Assembly (NCBI GenBank): GCA_046350115.1
Contig: JAXMAZ010000032.1
Coordinates: 28,421 to 92,420 of the forward strand
DNA length: 64,000 nucleotides
DNA from: JAXMAZ01 sp046350115
GTDB taxonomy: Bacteria > Planctomycetota > Planctomycetia > Gemmatales > Gemmataceae
Reading direction: 5' to 3'
Positions 32,243 to 40,313 of the stretch are shown piece after piece. Position 1 is the stretch's first letter, and each line of letters opens with the position of its first letter. The notes beneath the pieces were generated by a model, which was not told the DNA's origin, ran no database searches, and was given only the letters and a program-made list of their open reading frames with translations. Position numbers and translations under genes: made by a program.

Positions 32243-33394
32243 ATGCTCCGCTACTGCACACGCTGTGTCATGCCGGACACCAAGCCGGATCTACACCTGG
32301 ACGCCGAAGGGGTGTGCAGCGCCTGCCGGTACTTCGATAAGCGCAGGGAGGTGGATTGGGACGCCCGGAAGGCCGAGCTGAAGACGATCACCGACAAGTA
32401 CCGGTCCGCGGACGGGCGAAACTACGACTGCATCATCCCGGTCAGCGGCGGCAAGGATAGCACCTACCAGGTAGTCCGGGTGCTGGAACTGGGCCTCAAC
32501 CCGGTGTGCGTCACCGCCACCACCGACCACCTGACAGACATCGGCCGACACAACATCGAGAACATTAAAAAGCTGGGTGTCGATTACGTCGAGTATTCGC
32601 TCAACCCAGTGGTCCGGCGGAAGCTCAACCGGCTGGCACTCAAACAGGTCGGGGACATCTCCTGGACCGAACACGTGACCATCTTCACGGTGCCGGTTCG
32701 GCTGGCCGTCCAACTCGGGGTTCCGCTCTTGGTGTGGGGGGAGAACTCCCAGAACGAGTACGGCGGGCCGGCGGCCGCGGCCGAGGGGAACGTCCTCACC
32801 CGCCGGTGGCTGGAAGAGTTCGGCGGGCTGCTCGGGCTGCGGGTGTCCGACCTCGTCGGCCAGGACGGCATCACCCAGCGGGATCTGGTGGCGTACACCT
32901 ATCCGACGGACGATGATCTCCGGCGGGTTGGGGTAACCGGCATCTTCCTCGGCTACTACCTACCGTGGGACGGGATGCAGAACGCCCTGATCGCCCAGGC
33001 CCACGGGTTCCGGACGTACCACACGTGCGTTGAAGGGTCGATGGTCAACTACGAGAACTTGGACAACGCCCAGACAGGCATTCACGACTACTTCAAGTTC
33101 CTCAAGTTCGGGTTCGGCCGGGCGACCGACCTGGCGTGCATGGCCGTCCGTCGCGGTCGGTTGTCGCGGGCGGACGCCGTCAAGATCGTGAGGATGCACG
33201 ATGGCAAGTACCCGGCCTCCTACCTCGGGGTACCACTGGCCGAAATCCTGGGCGCCATTGGCATGACCGTAGCCGAGTTCGACCAGGTGTGCGACCGGTT
33301 CACCAACAAGAAGCTGTTCGTCCGGGACGCCCACGGCCAGCTAGTCCGGGACGCGGCGGGCAACCTAACCAAGGTGAACTACGACAACGTCTGA
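32243..33394 (+). CDS. pseA: N-acetyl sugar amidotransferase, PseA/WbpG-like, 383 aa
   Basis: An ATP-pyrophosphatase amidotransferase. Two Cys pairs (Cys5/Cys8 in YCTRCVM and Cys25/Cys28 in CSACRYF) form a likely zinc site, and the PP-loop SGGKDS is at residues 68-73. Conserved WGENSQNEYGG and TYHTCVEGSMVNYEN blocks match the family. It uses ammonia delivered by the HisH/HisF-like pair encoded next to convert a sugar carboxylate or acetyl group to an amide/acetamidino group, as proposed for PseA and WbpG. ATG 32243. The exact modification is inferred. Confidence 0.88.
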   Translation: MLRYCTRCVMPDTKPDLHLDAEGVCSACRYFDKRREVDWDARKAELKTITDKYRSADGRNYDCIIPVSGGKDSTYQVVRVLELGLNPVCVTATTDHLTDIGRHNIENIKKLGVDYVEYSLNPVVRRKLNRLALKQVGDISWTEHVTIFTVPVRLAVQLGVPLLVWGENSQNEYGGPAAAAEGNVLTRRWLEEFGGLLGLRVSDLVGQDGITQRDLVAYTYPTDDDLRRVGVTGIFLGYYLPWDGMQNALIAQAHGFRTYHTCVEGSMVNYENLDNAQTGIHDYFKFLKFGFGRATDLACMAVRRGRLSRADAVKIVRMHDGKYPASYLGVPLAEILGAIGMTVAEFDQVCDRFTNKKLFVRDAHGQLVRDAAGNLTKVNYDNV

Positions 33395-33406
33395 CCGGAG
33401 GCCTGC

Positions 33407-34024
33407 GTGAGGAAGGTGGCGATCGTCGACTACGGGCTGTGCAACCTGGACTCGATCGGCCGGGCCGTCCAGGAGTGCGGCGGCGCGCCTGTCCTCACGG
33501 ACAAGCCGGCCGACCTGAAAACAGCGGCGGCGATCATCGTCCCCGGGGTCGGGGCGTTCCCGGACGCGATGGCCAACATGCGGGCGACCGGCATGGCCGA
33601 TGCCCTCCGGGAGGAGGCGACGGCCGCACGGGTGCCGGTCCTCGGCATCTGCCTCGGGATGCAACTGCTGGCTGCGCGGGGGACCGAGGGCCGGCCGACC
33701 GGCGGGCTGAACTTGATCCCCGGCGAGGTCCGCCGACTGGTCCCGACTGATTCGAAGGAACGGGTGCCGCACGTCGGCTGGAACGAGGTCGCCCACGCCG
33801 GCACCTGCCCGCTGCTGGACGGGGTGCCGTCCGGCACCGATTTCTACTTCGTCCACAGCTATCACCTGACCTGCGACGACCCGGCGGACGCGGCCGGTAC
33901 CACTCCCCACGCCGGCCGGTTCACCTCGGTCGTGTGGCGGGACCAGGTGTTCGGGGTGCAGTTCCATCCGGAGAAGAGCCAGGCGGCCGGATTCCGGGTG
34001 CTGACCAACTTCCTGCGGGTGTGA
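33407..34024 (+). CDS. hisH: HisH-like glutaminase for sugar amidation, 205 aa
   Basis: A class-I glutamine amidotransferase. The start VAIVDYGLCNLDSIGRA, nucleophile Cys82 in LGICLGMQLLA, and His/Glu in FHPEKS complete the catalytic triad. It should hydrolyse glutamine and pass ammonia to the HisF-like partner. It is encoded between the amidotransferase and hisF-like genes and no histidine biosynthesis genes are nearby, so it is almost certainly the polysaccharide paralogue (HisH2 type). GTG 33407. Confidence 0.88.
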   Translation: MRKVAIVDYGLCNLDSIGRAVQECGGAPVLTDKPADLKTAAAIIVPGVGAFPDAMANMRATGMADALREEATAARVPVLGICLGMQLLAARGTEGRPTGGLNLIPGEVRRLVPTDSKERVPHVGWNEVAHAGTCPLLDGVPSGTDFYFVHSYHLTCDDPADAAGTTPHAGRFTSVVWRDQVFGVQFHPEKSQAAGFRVLTNFLRV

Positions 34025-34028
34025 CCCG

Positions 34029-34799
34029 ATGCTCAAGGTGCGGATCATCCCCACCCTGCTGTTCAAGGACGTGGGGCTGGTCAAGGGGGTCGGGTTCGAC
34101 TCGTGGCGGCGGGTCGGGTCGGCCATGCAAGCGGTCAAGGTGTACAACATGCGGGGGGTGGACGAACTGGCCTTCCTGGACATCACCGCCACCCCGGACG
34201 GCCGCCCGCCCGACTTCCCGACGGTCGACGACTTGGCCGACGAGTGCTTCATGCCGATGACCGTCGGCGGCGGGGTGCGGACGGTCGACGACGTCCGCCG
34301 GCTGCTCCGGGTCGGGGCGGACAAGGTGGCCATCAACACCGCCGCCGTCGAGACCCCGGACTTGGTCCGGGAGGCGGCCGACCGGTTCGGCTCCCAGTGC
34401 GTGGTGGTGGCGATCGACTACCGCCGCACCCCGGCCGGCGGGTTCCAGGTGTACACCCACTGCGGCACGCGGCCGACCGGCCTCGACCCGGTCGACCTGG
34501 CCCGCCGGGTGGAGCAGCTGGGAGCGGGAGAAATCCTGCTCACCTCGGCCGACCGGGACGGGACGATGAGCGGGTACGATATCGAGGGCACCCGCCGGGT
34601 GTGCCGGGCGGTCGGCATCCCGGTGATCGCGGCCGGCGGGTGCGGCACCTACGAGCACATGGCCGAGGTACTGGCCGACGGGGAGGCGACCGATGTGGCC
34701 GCCGCCAGCATCTTCCACTTCACAGAGCAGACCCCGCTGGAGGCCAAGCGGTACTTGGCCGGTCGCGGGGTCCGGGTCCGCCTGAGTGCCACTCCATGA
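34029..34799 (+). CDS. hisF: HisF-like TIM-barrel partner for sugar amidation, 256 aa
   Basis: A HisF paralogue with the (beta/alpha)8 barrel: KVRIIPTLLFKDVGLVKG at the start, MTVGGGVRT, VVVAID, LLTSADRDGTMSGYD and VIAAGGCGTYEHM. HisF cyclase needs Asp11 and Asp130. Asp130 is present, but position 11 is Leu (RIIPTLLFKD instead of the usual CLDVKD). Loss of Asp11 argues that this copy no longer makes imidazole and instead channels ammonia to the PseA-like enzyme. It overlaps the following methylase gene by four bases. Confidence 0.88.
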   Translation: MLKVRIIPTLLFKDVGLVKGVGFDSWRRVGSAMQAVKVYNMRGVDELAFLDITATPDGRPPDFPTVDDLADECFMPMTVGGGVRTVDDVRRLLRVGADKVAINTAAVETPDLVREAADRFGSQCVVVAIDYRRTPAGGFQVYTHCGTRPTGLDPVDLARRVEQLGAGEILLTSADRDGTMSGYDIEGTRRVCRAVGIPVIAAGGCGTYEHMAEVLADGEATDVAAASIFHFTEQTPLEAKRYLAGRGVRVRLSATP

Positions 34800-35419
34800 A
34801 CGATACCCCCCGCCAGTCCGAGGCCGAGCGCCTCGAAGCCCTGTGGGCCGGCGACTTCGGCGACGCCTATGTCGAGCGGAACAAGGCCGCGGGCGACGTT
34901 CGCGAGCCGTTCTGGCGGGGGCTGCTGGCCGAGTTCCCGGCGGCGAGCGCGCTGGAGGTCGGGTGCAACCTGGGCGGCAACCTGAAGTGGGTGGCGGCGG
35001 TCCTGCCGCCCCATCAGGTGTTCGGGGTGGACGTGAACCTGTCCGCCCTGCGGGCATTGCGGGCGGCCGTGCCGGACGTGAACGCCGTCCACACCCGCGG
35101 CCGCGACCTGCCGTTCCGCGACCGGTGGTTCGACCTGGTGTTCACGATGGGAGTGCTGATCCACCAGCCGGAGAGCACCCTGCCGCTGGTCATGAGCGAG
35201 ATCGTCCGGTGCTCGCGGAAGTACGTGGTGTGCGGGGAATACTACTCGCAGCAGACGGTCGAGGTGCCGTACCGCGGGCACAGCGGCGCCCTGTTCAAAC
35301 GGGATTACGGCGGGCTGTACCAGGCCTTGTTCCCCGAACTGGTCCTGCGGAAGAAGGGGTTCATGGGTAAGGACCAGGGGTGGGATGACGTGACTTACTG
35401 GGTGTTCGAGAAGGTATGA
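34796..35419 (+). CDS. Pseudaminic acid biosynthesis-associated methylase, 207 aa
   Basis: A SAM-dependent class-I methyltransferase. The N-terminal LEALWAGDFGDAYVERN is characteristic of the pse-associated methylase family, and ALEVGCNLGGNLKW is the SAM-binding motif I. FDLVFTMGVLIHQP follows as motif IV. It probably methylates an amidated or hydroxyl position of the nonulosonic acid. It overlaps both neighbours by four bases, inside the pse operon. Confidence 0.85.
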   Translation: MNDTPRQSEAERLEALWAGDFGDAYVERNKAAGDVREPFWRGLLAEFPAASALEVGCNLGGNLKWVAAVLPPHQVFGVDVNLSALRALRAAVPDVNAVHTRGRDLPFRDRWFDLVFTMGVLIHQPESTLPLVMSEIVRCSRKYVVCGEYYSQQTVEVPYRGHSGALFKRDYGGLYQALFPELVLRKKGFMGKDQGWDDVTYWVFEKV

Positions 35420-36894
35420 GCGTTGGCGGGCTGCTGATCCGGGCGGACGCCACCCCGCGGATGGGCACCGGCCACGTCATGCGGGGGCTGGCGCTGGCCC
35501 AGGCTTGGCTGGACGCCGGCGGGACCGTGACGTTCGCCGCCGCCGAGCTGCCGCCGGCGTTGCGGGAGCGGCTGTCGAGCGAAGGGTGTGCGGTCGAACC
35601 GGTCGGGGCGGACGCCGCTGCCACAGTTGCCGTCGCCGAACGGGTCGGGGCCGAGTGGGTAGTGCTGGACGGCTACCAGTTCGGCGACGACTCCCAGCAA
35701 GCGCTGAGGGACAGTGGCCGGCGGGTGCTGGCCATCGACGACTACGGGCACGCCGGCCGCTACCCGGCCGACCTAGTGCTGAACCAGAACCTCGGGGCGG
35801 ACGAGCAGCTGTACGCCGGCCGCGGGCCGGACACCAAGTTGCTGCTCGGCCCGAAGTTCGCCCTGTTGCGGCGGGAGTTCGCCGATGCCGCCGGGTGGGA
35901 GCGGACGACGCCCGAGGTCGCCCGCAAGGTGCTGGTGACGCTCGGCGGGGCCGACCCGGACAACGTCACACTCGCCGTCATCGAGGCGCTGGGCAAGGTG
36001 CGGGTCGAGGGGCTAGAGGTGGTCGTCGTGGTCGGCGGGTCGAACCCGCACCGGGCGTCGCTGGAGGCTGCGGCGACGCGATCCCCGGCCCGGATCGACC
36101 TGCGGGTGAACGTGACCGACATGCCGGCCCTGATGCGGTGGGCGGACGTGGCGGTTGCGGCCGGCGGCACCACCTCGTGGGAGCGGGCGACGTGCCGTCT
36201 GCCGGGTCTGATCCTGGTGCTGGCCGACAACCAGCAGCAGGTGGCGGCGGCGTGCGACGAGGCCGGCTTGAGTTGCAACCTCGGCTGGCACGCCGATGTC
36301 ACCGTGGATCGGCTCGCCGCGCGACTCGAACGACTGATGATCGACCACCCGGCACGGGCCGCAATGGCCGACCAGGCCGGGTCGCTGGTGGACGGCCGCG
36401 GGGCGAAGCGGGTGGTCCGCGCGATGGCTGGGCCGCCGACGGTACGGGTGCGGCCGGTGACCGCGGACGACGCCCGGCGGGTGTGGGAGTGGGCCAACGA
36501 TCCGGTCACCCGGGCGGCGTCGTTCACCACCGCCGCCATCCCGTGGGAGAACCACATCCGCTGGTTCGCCGCCAAGCTGACCGACCCGAACTGCGTGTTC
36601 CTGATCGCCGAGGCGACAAACCCGGTCGGGCAGGTGCGGTTCGACCTGACAGGGGATGAAGCGGTGATCTCGGTCGGCCTGGCCCCGGACGCTCGCGGCT
36701 GCGGGTTCGGGACGGCCGCGATCCGGGCCGCCGTCGAGCACCTGACGCAGACCCGCCCGGTCCGCCGGGTCGAGGCGTTGATCCGGCCCGAGAACGTCGC
36801 CTCGGTGAAGGCGTTCGAGGCCGCCGGGTTCGGCCCGGCCGGCGAGACCACGGTCCGCGACTACCCCGCCCTCCGGTACGTGTTCCCGAGATGA
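35416..36894 (+). CDS. pseG: Fusion of PseG (UDP-sugar hydrolase) and PseH-like N-acetyltransferase, 492 aa
   Basis: Residues 1 to about 335 are PseG: MGTGHVMRGLALAQAW (catalytic His20 region), VLDGYQFGDD, VTLGGADPDN, VAAGGTTSWERATCRLPGLILVLADNQ, a GT-B-like UDP-hydrolase. Residues about 342-492 are a GNAT acetyltransferase (RVRPVTADDARRVWEWANDPVTRAASF, then VGLAPDARGCGFGTAAIRAAV, the acetyl-CoA loop). In most organisms PseH and PseG are separate. Here one polypeptide would acetylate the 4-amino group and then release UDP. Standalone PseH is absent from the window, which supports the fusion. Confidence 0.9.
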   Translation: MSVGGLLIRADATPRMGTGHVMRGLALAQAWLDAGGTVTFAAAELPPALRERLSSEGCAVEPVGADAAATVAVAERVGAEWVVLDGYQFGDDSQQALRDSGRRVLAIDDYGHAGRYPADLVLNQNLGADEQLYAGRGPDTKLLLGPKFALLRREFADAAGWERTTPEVARKVLVTLGGADPDNVTLAVIEALGKVRVEGLEVVVVVGGSNPHRASLEAAATRSPARIDLRVNVTDMPALMRWADVAVAAGGTTSWERATCRLPGLILVLADNQQQVAAACDEAGLSCNLGWHADVTVDRLAARLERLMIDHPARAAMADQAGSLVDGRGAKRVVRAMAGPPTVRVRPVTADDARRVWEWANDPVTRAASFTTAAIPWENHIRWFAAKLTDPNCVFLIAEATNPVGQVRFDLTGDEAVISVGLAPDARGCGFGTAAIRAAVEHLTQTRPVRRVEALIRPENVASVKAFEAAGFGPAGETTVRDYPALRYVFPR

Positions 36895-37943
36895 AGTCGC
36901 TTGCCATCGCCGGCCGGCCGGTCGGCTCCGGTCACCCGTGCTACCTGATCGCCGAGCTGTCGGCCAACCACGGCCAGGACTTCGACCAGGCGGTCAAGCT
37001 GGTCCGCGCGGCCAAAGAGGCCGGGGCGGACGCGGTGAAGTTGCAGACGTACACCGCAGACACCCTGACCATCCCGAGCGACCGGCCGGAGTTCCGCATC
37101 GGCGGCGGCACCCTCTGGGACGGCCGCACCCTTCACGCCCTGTACGGCGAGGCCTACACCCCCTGGGATTGGCAGCCGAAGCTGAAGCGGGTCGCCGACG
37201 ACCTCGGGCTGCACCTGTTCAGCACCCCGTTCGACCCGACGGCGGTGGACTTCCTGGAAGAGATGGGCGTGCCGGTCCACAAGATCGCCTCGTTCGAGAT
37301 CGTCGACCTGCCGCTGGTCGAGCGGGTTGCGAAGACCGGCAAGCCGATCATCATGTCCACCGGGATGGCCACCCTGGCCGAGATCAGCGACGCGGTGGAC
37401 ACCGTGCGAAAAACCGGGAACGAGCAACTGGTGCTGCTCAAGTGCACCAGCGCCTACCCGTCCCCGCCGTCGGCCATGAACCTGCGGACCATCCCGCACC
37501 TGGGCGAAGCGTTCGGGGTGCCGACCGGGCTGAGCGACCACACCCTCGGCACCGCCGTCCCGGTCGCCGCCGTCGCCCTGGGGGCGTGTGTGATCGAGAA
37601 GCACATGACCCTGAGCCGGGCCGTCCCCGGGCCGGACTCGGCGTTCTCCCTGGAGCCGCACGAGTTCAAGCAGATGGCCGAGGCGGTGCGGGTGACCGAG
37701 CAGGCGTTGGGCGAAGTCCACTACGGTGTCACCGCCGACGACCTCAAGAGTCGGGTGTTCCGCCGGTCGCTGTTCGTGGTCGCGGACGTGAAGGCCGGCG
37801 AGCGGTTCACCGCCGCAAACGTCCGCAGCATCCGCCCCGGGCACGGGCTGCCGCCGAAGTTCCTGCCCGAAGTGCTCGGCCGGACCGCCGCCCGGGATTT
37901 GGCCCGCGGCACCCCGCTCTCCTGGGACGCCCTCGGCGGCTAA
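36891..37943 (+). CDS. pseI: Pseudaminic acid synthase PseI, 350 aa
   Basis: A NeuB-family enzyme that condenses the 6-deoxy-HexNAc sugar with phosphoenolpyruvate to form pseudaminic acid. The N-terminal TIM barrel includes LIAELSANHGQDFDQAVKLVRAAKEAGADAVK, GLHLFSTPFDPTAVDFLEE, PIIMSTGMATL, KCTSAYPSPP, and HMTLSRAVPGPDSAFSLEP. The C-terminal antifreeze-like SAF domain is SLFVVADVKAGERFTAANVRSIRPGHGL. Full length. ATG 36891 overlaps the pseGH stop. Last pse gene of the run. Confidence 0.96.
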   Translation: MKSLAIAGRPVGSGHPCYLIAELSANHGQDFDQAVKLVRAAKEAGADAVKLQTYTADTLTIPSDRPEFRIGGGTLWDGRTLHALYGEAYTPWDWQPKLKRVADDLGLHLFSTPFDPTAVDFLEEMGVPVHKIASFEIVDLPLVERVAKTGKPIIMSTGMATLAEISDAVDTVRKTGNEQLVLLKCTSAYPSPPSAMNLRTIPHLGEAFGVPTGLSDHTLGTAVPVAAVALGACVIEKHMTLSRAVPGPDSAFSLEPHEFKQMAEAVRVTEQALGEVHYGVTADDLKSRVFRRSLFVVADVKAGERFTAANVRSIRPGHGLPPKFLPEVLGRTAARDLARGTPLSWDALGG

Positions 37944-37951
37944 GGGCGGTC

Positions 37952-37972
37952 GGGGACGCCGTTGGCGTCCCC
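37952..37972. repeat. Hairpin GGGGACGCC-GTT-GGCGTCCCC after pseI
   Basis: A perfect 9-bp stem with a GTT loop, directly after the pseI stop and 14 bases before the Wzm gene. No T tract follows, so it is more likely an attenuating or RNA-stabilising hairpin than an intrinsic terminator. Confidence 0.7.
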
Positions 37973-37986
37973 GCTACACGCGGCCT

Positions 37987-38889
37987 ATGTCACACGAATT
38001 GTCCCCGATGATGCTCGAAACCCCGCCGACCGCCCCTGCCCCGCCGACCGCCGAGCCGCCGGTGGAGGAGATCGTCCTCCGCCCGTCGACCGGGTGGGTG
38101 TCGCTGCGGCTGCCGGAGTTGTGGCGATACCGCGAGCTGGCCGCCTTCCTGGTCTGGCGGGACGTGAAGGTCCGCTACCAGCAGACGGTGCTGGGGGTGG
38201 CGTGGGCGTTCATCCAACCGTTCTTCACCATGCTGGTATTCAGCCTGTTCTTCGGCCGGCTCGGCGGCATGGGGGACAAGCTGCCGCCGGGGTTGCCGTA
38301 CCCGCTGTTCGCGTTCGCCGGGCTGGTGGTGTGGACGTACTTCGCGTTCGCCCTGAGCCACGGGGCGGACAGCCTGGTGACGAGCGCGAACCTGATCAAG
38401 AAGGTGTACTTCCCCCGGCTGATCCTGCCGCTGGCGGCGGTCGGGGCCGGGGCGGTGGACTTCGTGGTGGCCCTGTTTACCCTCGGCGGGATGATGGCCT
38501 ACTACGGGTTCGCCCCGGGCTGGCAAATCGTCTTCCTGCCGCTGTTCGTGCTGCTGACGGCCGTCACCTCGCTCGGCATCGCCCTGTGGCTGTCCGCCCT
38601 GAACGTGCAGTTCCGGGACGTGCGGTACACGCTGCCGTTCCTGACGCAGTTGTGGCTGTTCGCCACCCCGATCGCGTACCCGGCGAGCATCGTCCCGGAG
38701 AAGTGGCGGGCGGTGTACGGGCTGAACCCGATGGTCGGGGTGGTGGAGGGGTTCCGGTGGTCGCTGCTGGGGATGGGCGACCCGCCGGGGCCGATGCTGG
38801 CCGTCTCCGCGATCGTCGCGGCGGCACTGCTGGCCAGCGGGGCGTTCTACTTCCGGCGGATGGAAAAGGCGTTCTCTGACCTGGCGTGA
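37987..38889 (+). CDS. wzm: Polysaccharide ABC exporter permease, Wzm/TagG-like, 300 aa
   Basis: An ABC-2-type permease. After a soluble N-terminus (about 55 residues) the family motif WRDVKVRYQQTVLGVAWAFIQPFFTMLVFSLFF is followed by five further hydrophobic segments and the typical PVAYPASIVPEKWRAVYGLNPMVGVVEGFRW region before the last helix. It exports the lipid-linked glycan with the Wzt ATPase encoded next, from which it is separated by an inverted repeat. ATG 37987. Confidence 0.92.
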   Translation: MSHELSPMMLETPPTAPAPPTAEPPVEEIVLRPSTGWVSLRLPELWRYRELAAFLVWRDVKVRYQQTVLGVAWAFIQPFFTMLVFSLFFGRLGGMGDKLPPGLPYPLFAFAGLVVWTYFAFALSHGADSLVTSANLIKKVYFPRLILPLAAVGAGAVDFVVALFTLGGMMAYYGFAPGWQIVFLPLFVLLTAVTSLGIALWLSALNVQFRDVRYTLPFLTQLWLFATPIAYPASIVPEKWRAVYGLNPMVGVVEGFRWSLLGMGDPPGPMLAVSAIVAAALLASGAFYFRRMEKAFSDLA

Positions 38890-38898
38890 GCCGATCTT

Positions 38899-38990
38899 GT
38901 AGGGCGGTGCCGACGCTTTGGGAGGCCCGCCGGCGCGGCAACCACTCCCCGCCCGGACCGGCGGGCCTCGAAGACTCGGCACCGCCCTAC
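38899..38990. repeat. Inverted repeat GTAGGGCGGTGCCGAC family, copy D (92 bp)
   Basis: Nearly the same as copy C: left 38899-38932, right 38958-38990, with ACTCCCCGCCC in the loop. It separates wzm from wzt within the operon. Confidence 0.9.
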
Positions 38991-39017
38991 GCAGCAGCCG
39001 CCCCCGACGAGAGTGAA

Positions 39018-40313
39018 ATGTCCGACCGTGTGATTCGCGTCGAAAGCCTGGGCAAGCGGTTCCGGATCGGCCGGCACCGGGGGCCGTACCGCACCCTCCG
39101 GGAGTCGCTCCGGGACGCCGCCGTCGACACCGTCCGCCGGGCCGGGGCGGTGCTCCGGGGCCAGGCGGCGGCGGCCGGCCAGCAGGACTTCTGGGCGCTG
39201 AAGGACGTGTCGTTCGAGGTCGGCCGGGGCGAGGTGGTCGGGGTGATCGGCCGCAACGGCGCCGGCAAATCGACCCTGCTAAAGATCCTCAGCCGGATCA
39301 CCGAACCGTCCGAGGGGGAGGCGCGGCTGCGGGGCCGAGTCGGGGCGCTGCTCGAAGTCGGGACCGGGTTCCACCCGGAGCTGACCGGCCGGGACAACAT
39401 CTACCTGAACGGCGCCCTGCTGGGAATGGGCCGAGCGGACATCCGCCGGCGGTTCGACGCGATCGTCGACTTCGCCGAGATGGGGCAGTTCATCGACACC
39501 CCGGTGAAGCACTATTCGAGCGGCATGTACATGCGGCTGGCGTTCGCCGTGGCCGCCCACCTGGAGCCGGAAATCCTGGTGGTGGACGAGGTGCTGGCGG
39601 TCGGGGACGTGAAGTTCCAGAAGCGGTGCCTGGACAAGATGGGGGCGGTCTCCCGGGACGGCCGGACGGTGCTGTTCGTCAGCCACAATATGCAGGCGGT
39701 GCGGAACCTGTGCCGGCGGTGCGTGCTGCTGGGCGGCGGCCGGGTGCAGATGGACGGCCCGCCCGGTCCGGTGGTGGCCGAGTACTACAAGCAGACGGCC
39801 GACGTGAAGCTGACCGCCGGCACCGGGGTGCACGACCCGAAGGTGCGGCGGGGGTCCGGGGCGGTCCGGTTCACCGGCCTCGACGTGACCGGCCGGGACG
39901 GCCGCCCACGGCACGAGTTCGGCCTCGGTGAGCCGGTCCGGTTCGACCTGCGGTACGAGGTGCTCCGCCCGGTCCCCCACCTGTACGCGGCCGTCATCCT
40001 GAAGTCGGCCCGTACCCGGGAAGTGGCCACAAGTCTACGAGTTCCGATCTCTGCAACCCAACTCCCCGCCGGTCGAACTGGGCAGGTGGTGGTGGAACTG
40101 CCCGACCCGCCGCTGCGGCCCGGCGAGTACCCGCTCTACTTCTGGCTCGGGAACGACCACGCCGAACCGTTCGACGTGGTCGACGAGTTGACCAACCCGC
40201 TGTTCGTCCAGACCGACCGCGGGTACGAGGAGCTGGGGTACGACCCGACCTCCGAGTGCGGGGTGTTCGACGTGCCGTACACGGTGGTCGCCGCCGAAGG
40301 GGCCGCCCGGTGA
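39018..40313 (+). CDS. wzt: Polysaccharide ABC exporter ATPase with Wzt C-terminal domain, 431 aa
   Basis: Nucleotide-binding domain: Walker A GRNGAGKS (residues 78-85), VGALLEVGTGFHPELTGRDNIYLNG, signature YSSGMYMRLAF, Walker B EILVVDEVLAVGD, and FVSHNMQAV. A C-terminal beta-sandwich (about 275-431; VRFTGLDVTGRDG, FDLRYEVLRPVPHLYAAVIL, YPLYFWLGND) is the Wzt_C carbohydrate-binding domain that recognises the modified non-reducing end of the O-antigen. This suggests export coupled to end-cap recognition, perhaps the methyl or amide group. ATG 39018. Confidence 0.94.
   Translation: MSDRVIRVESLGKRFRIGRHRGPYRTLRESLRDAAVDTVRRAGAVLRGQAAAAGQQDFWALKDVSFEVGRGEVVGVIGRNGAGKSTLLKILSRITEPSEGEARLRGRVGALLEVGTGFHPELTGRDNIYLNGALLGMGRADIRRRFDAIVDFAEMGQFIDTPVKHYSSGMYMRLAFAVAAHLEPEILVVDEVLAVGDVKFQKRCLDKMGAVSRDGRTVLFVSHNMQAVRNLCRRCVLLGGGRVQMDGPPGPVVAEYYKQTADVKLTAGTGVHDPKVRRGSGAVRFTGLDVTGRDGRPRHEFGLGEPVRFDLRYEVLRPVPHLYAAVILKSARTREVATSLRVPISATQLPAGRTGQVVVELPDPPLRPGEYPLYFWLGNDHAEPFDVVDELTNPLFVQTDRGYEELGYDPTSECGVFDVPYTVVAAEGAAR

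Noticed and set aside
33407..34799. Histidine biosynthesis hisHF
   Set aside because: No other his genes nearby, the genes lie inside a pse operon next to a PseA/WbpG-like gene, and HisF position 11 is Leu instead of Asp.
37952..37972. Intrinsic terminator after pseI
   Set aside because: The hairpin has no following T tract and wzm starts 14 bases later on the same strand.
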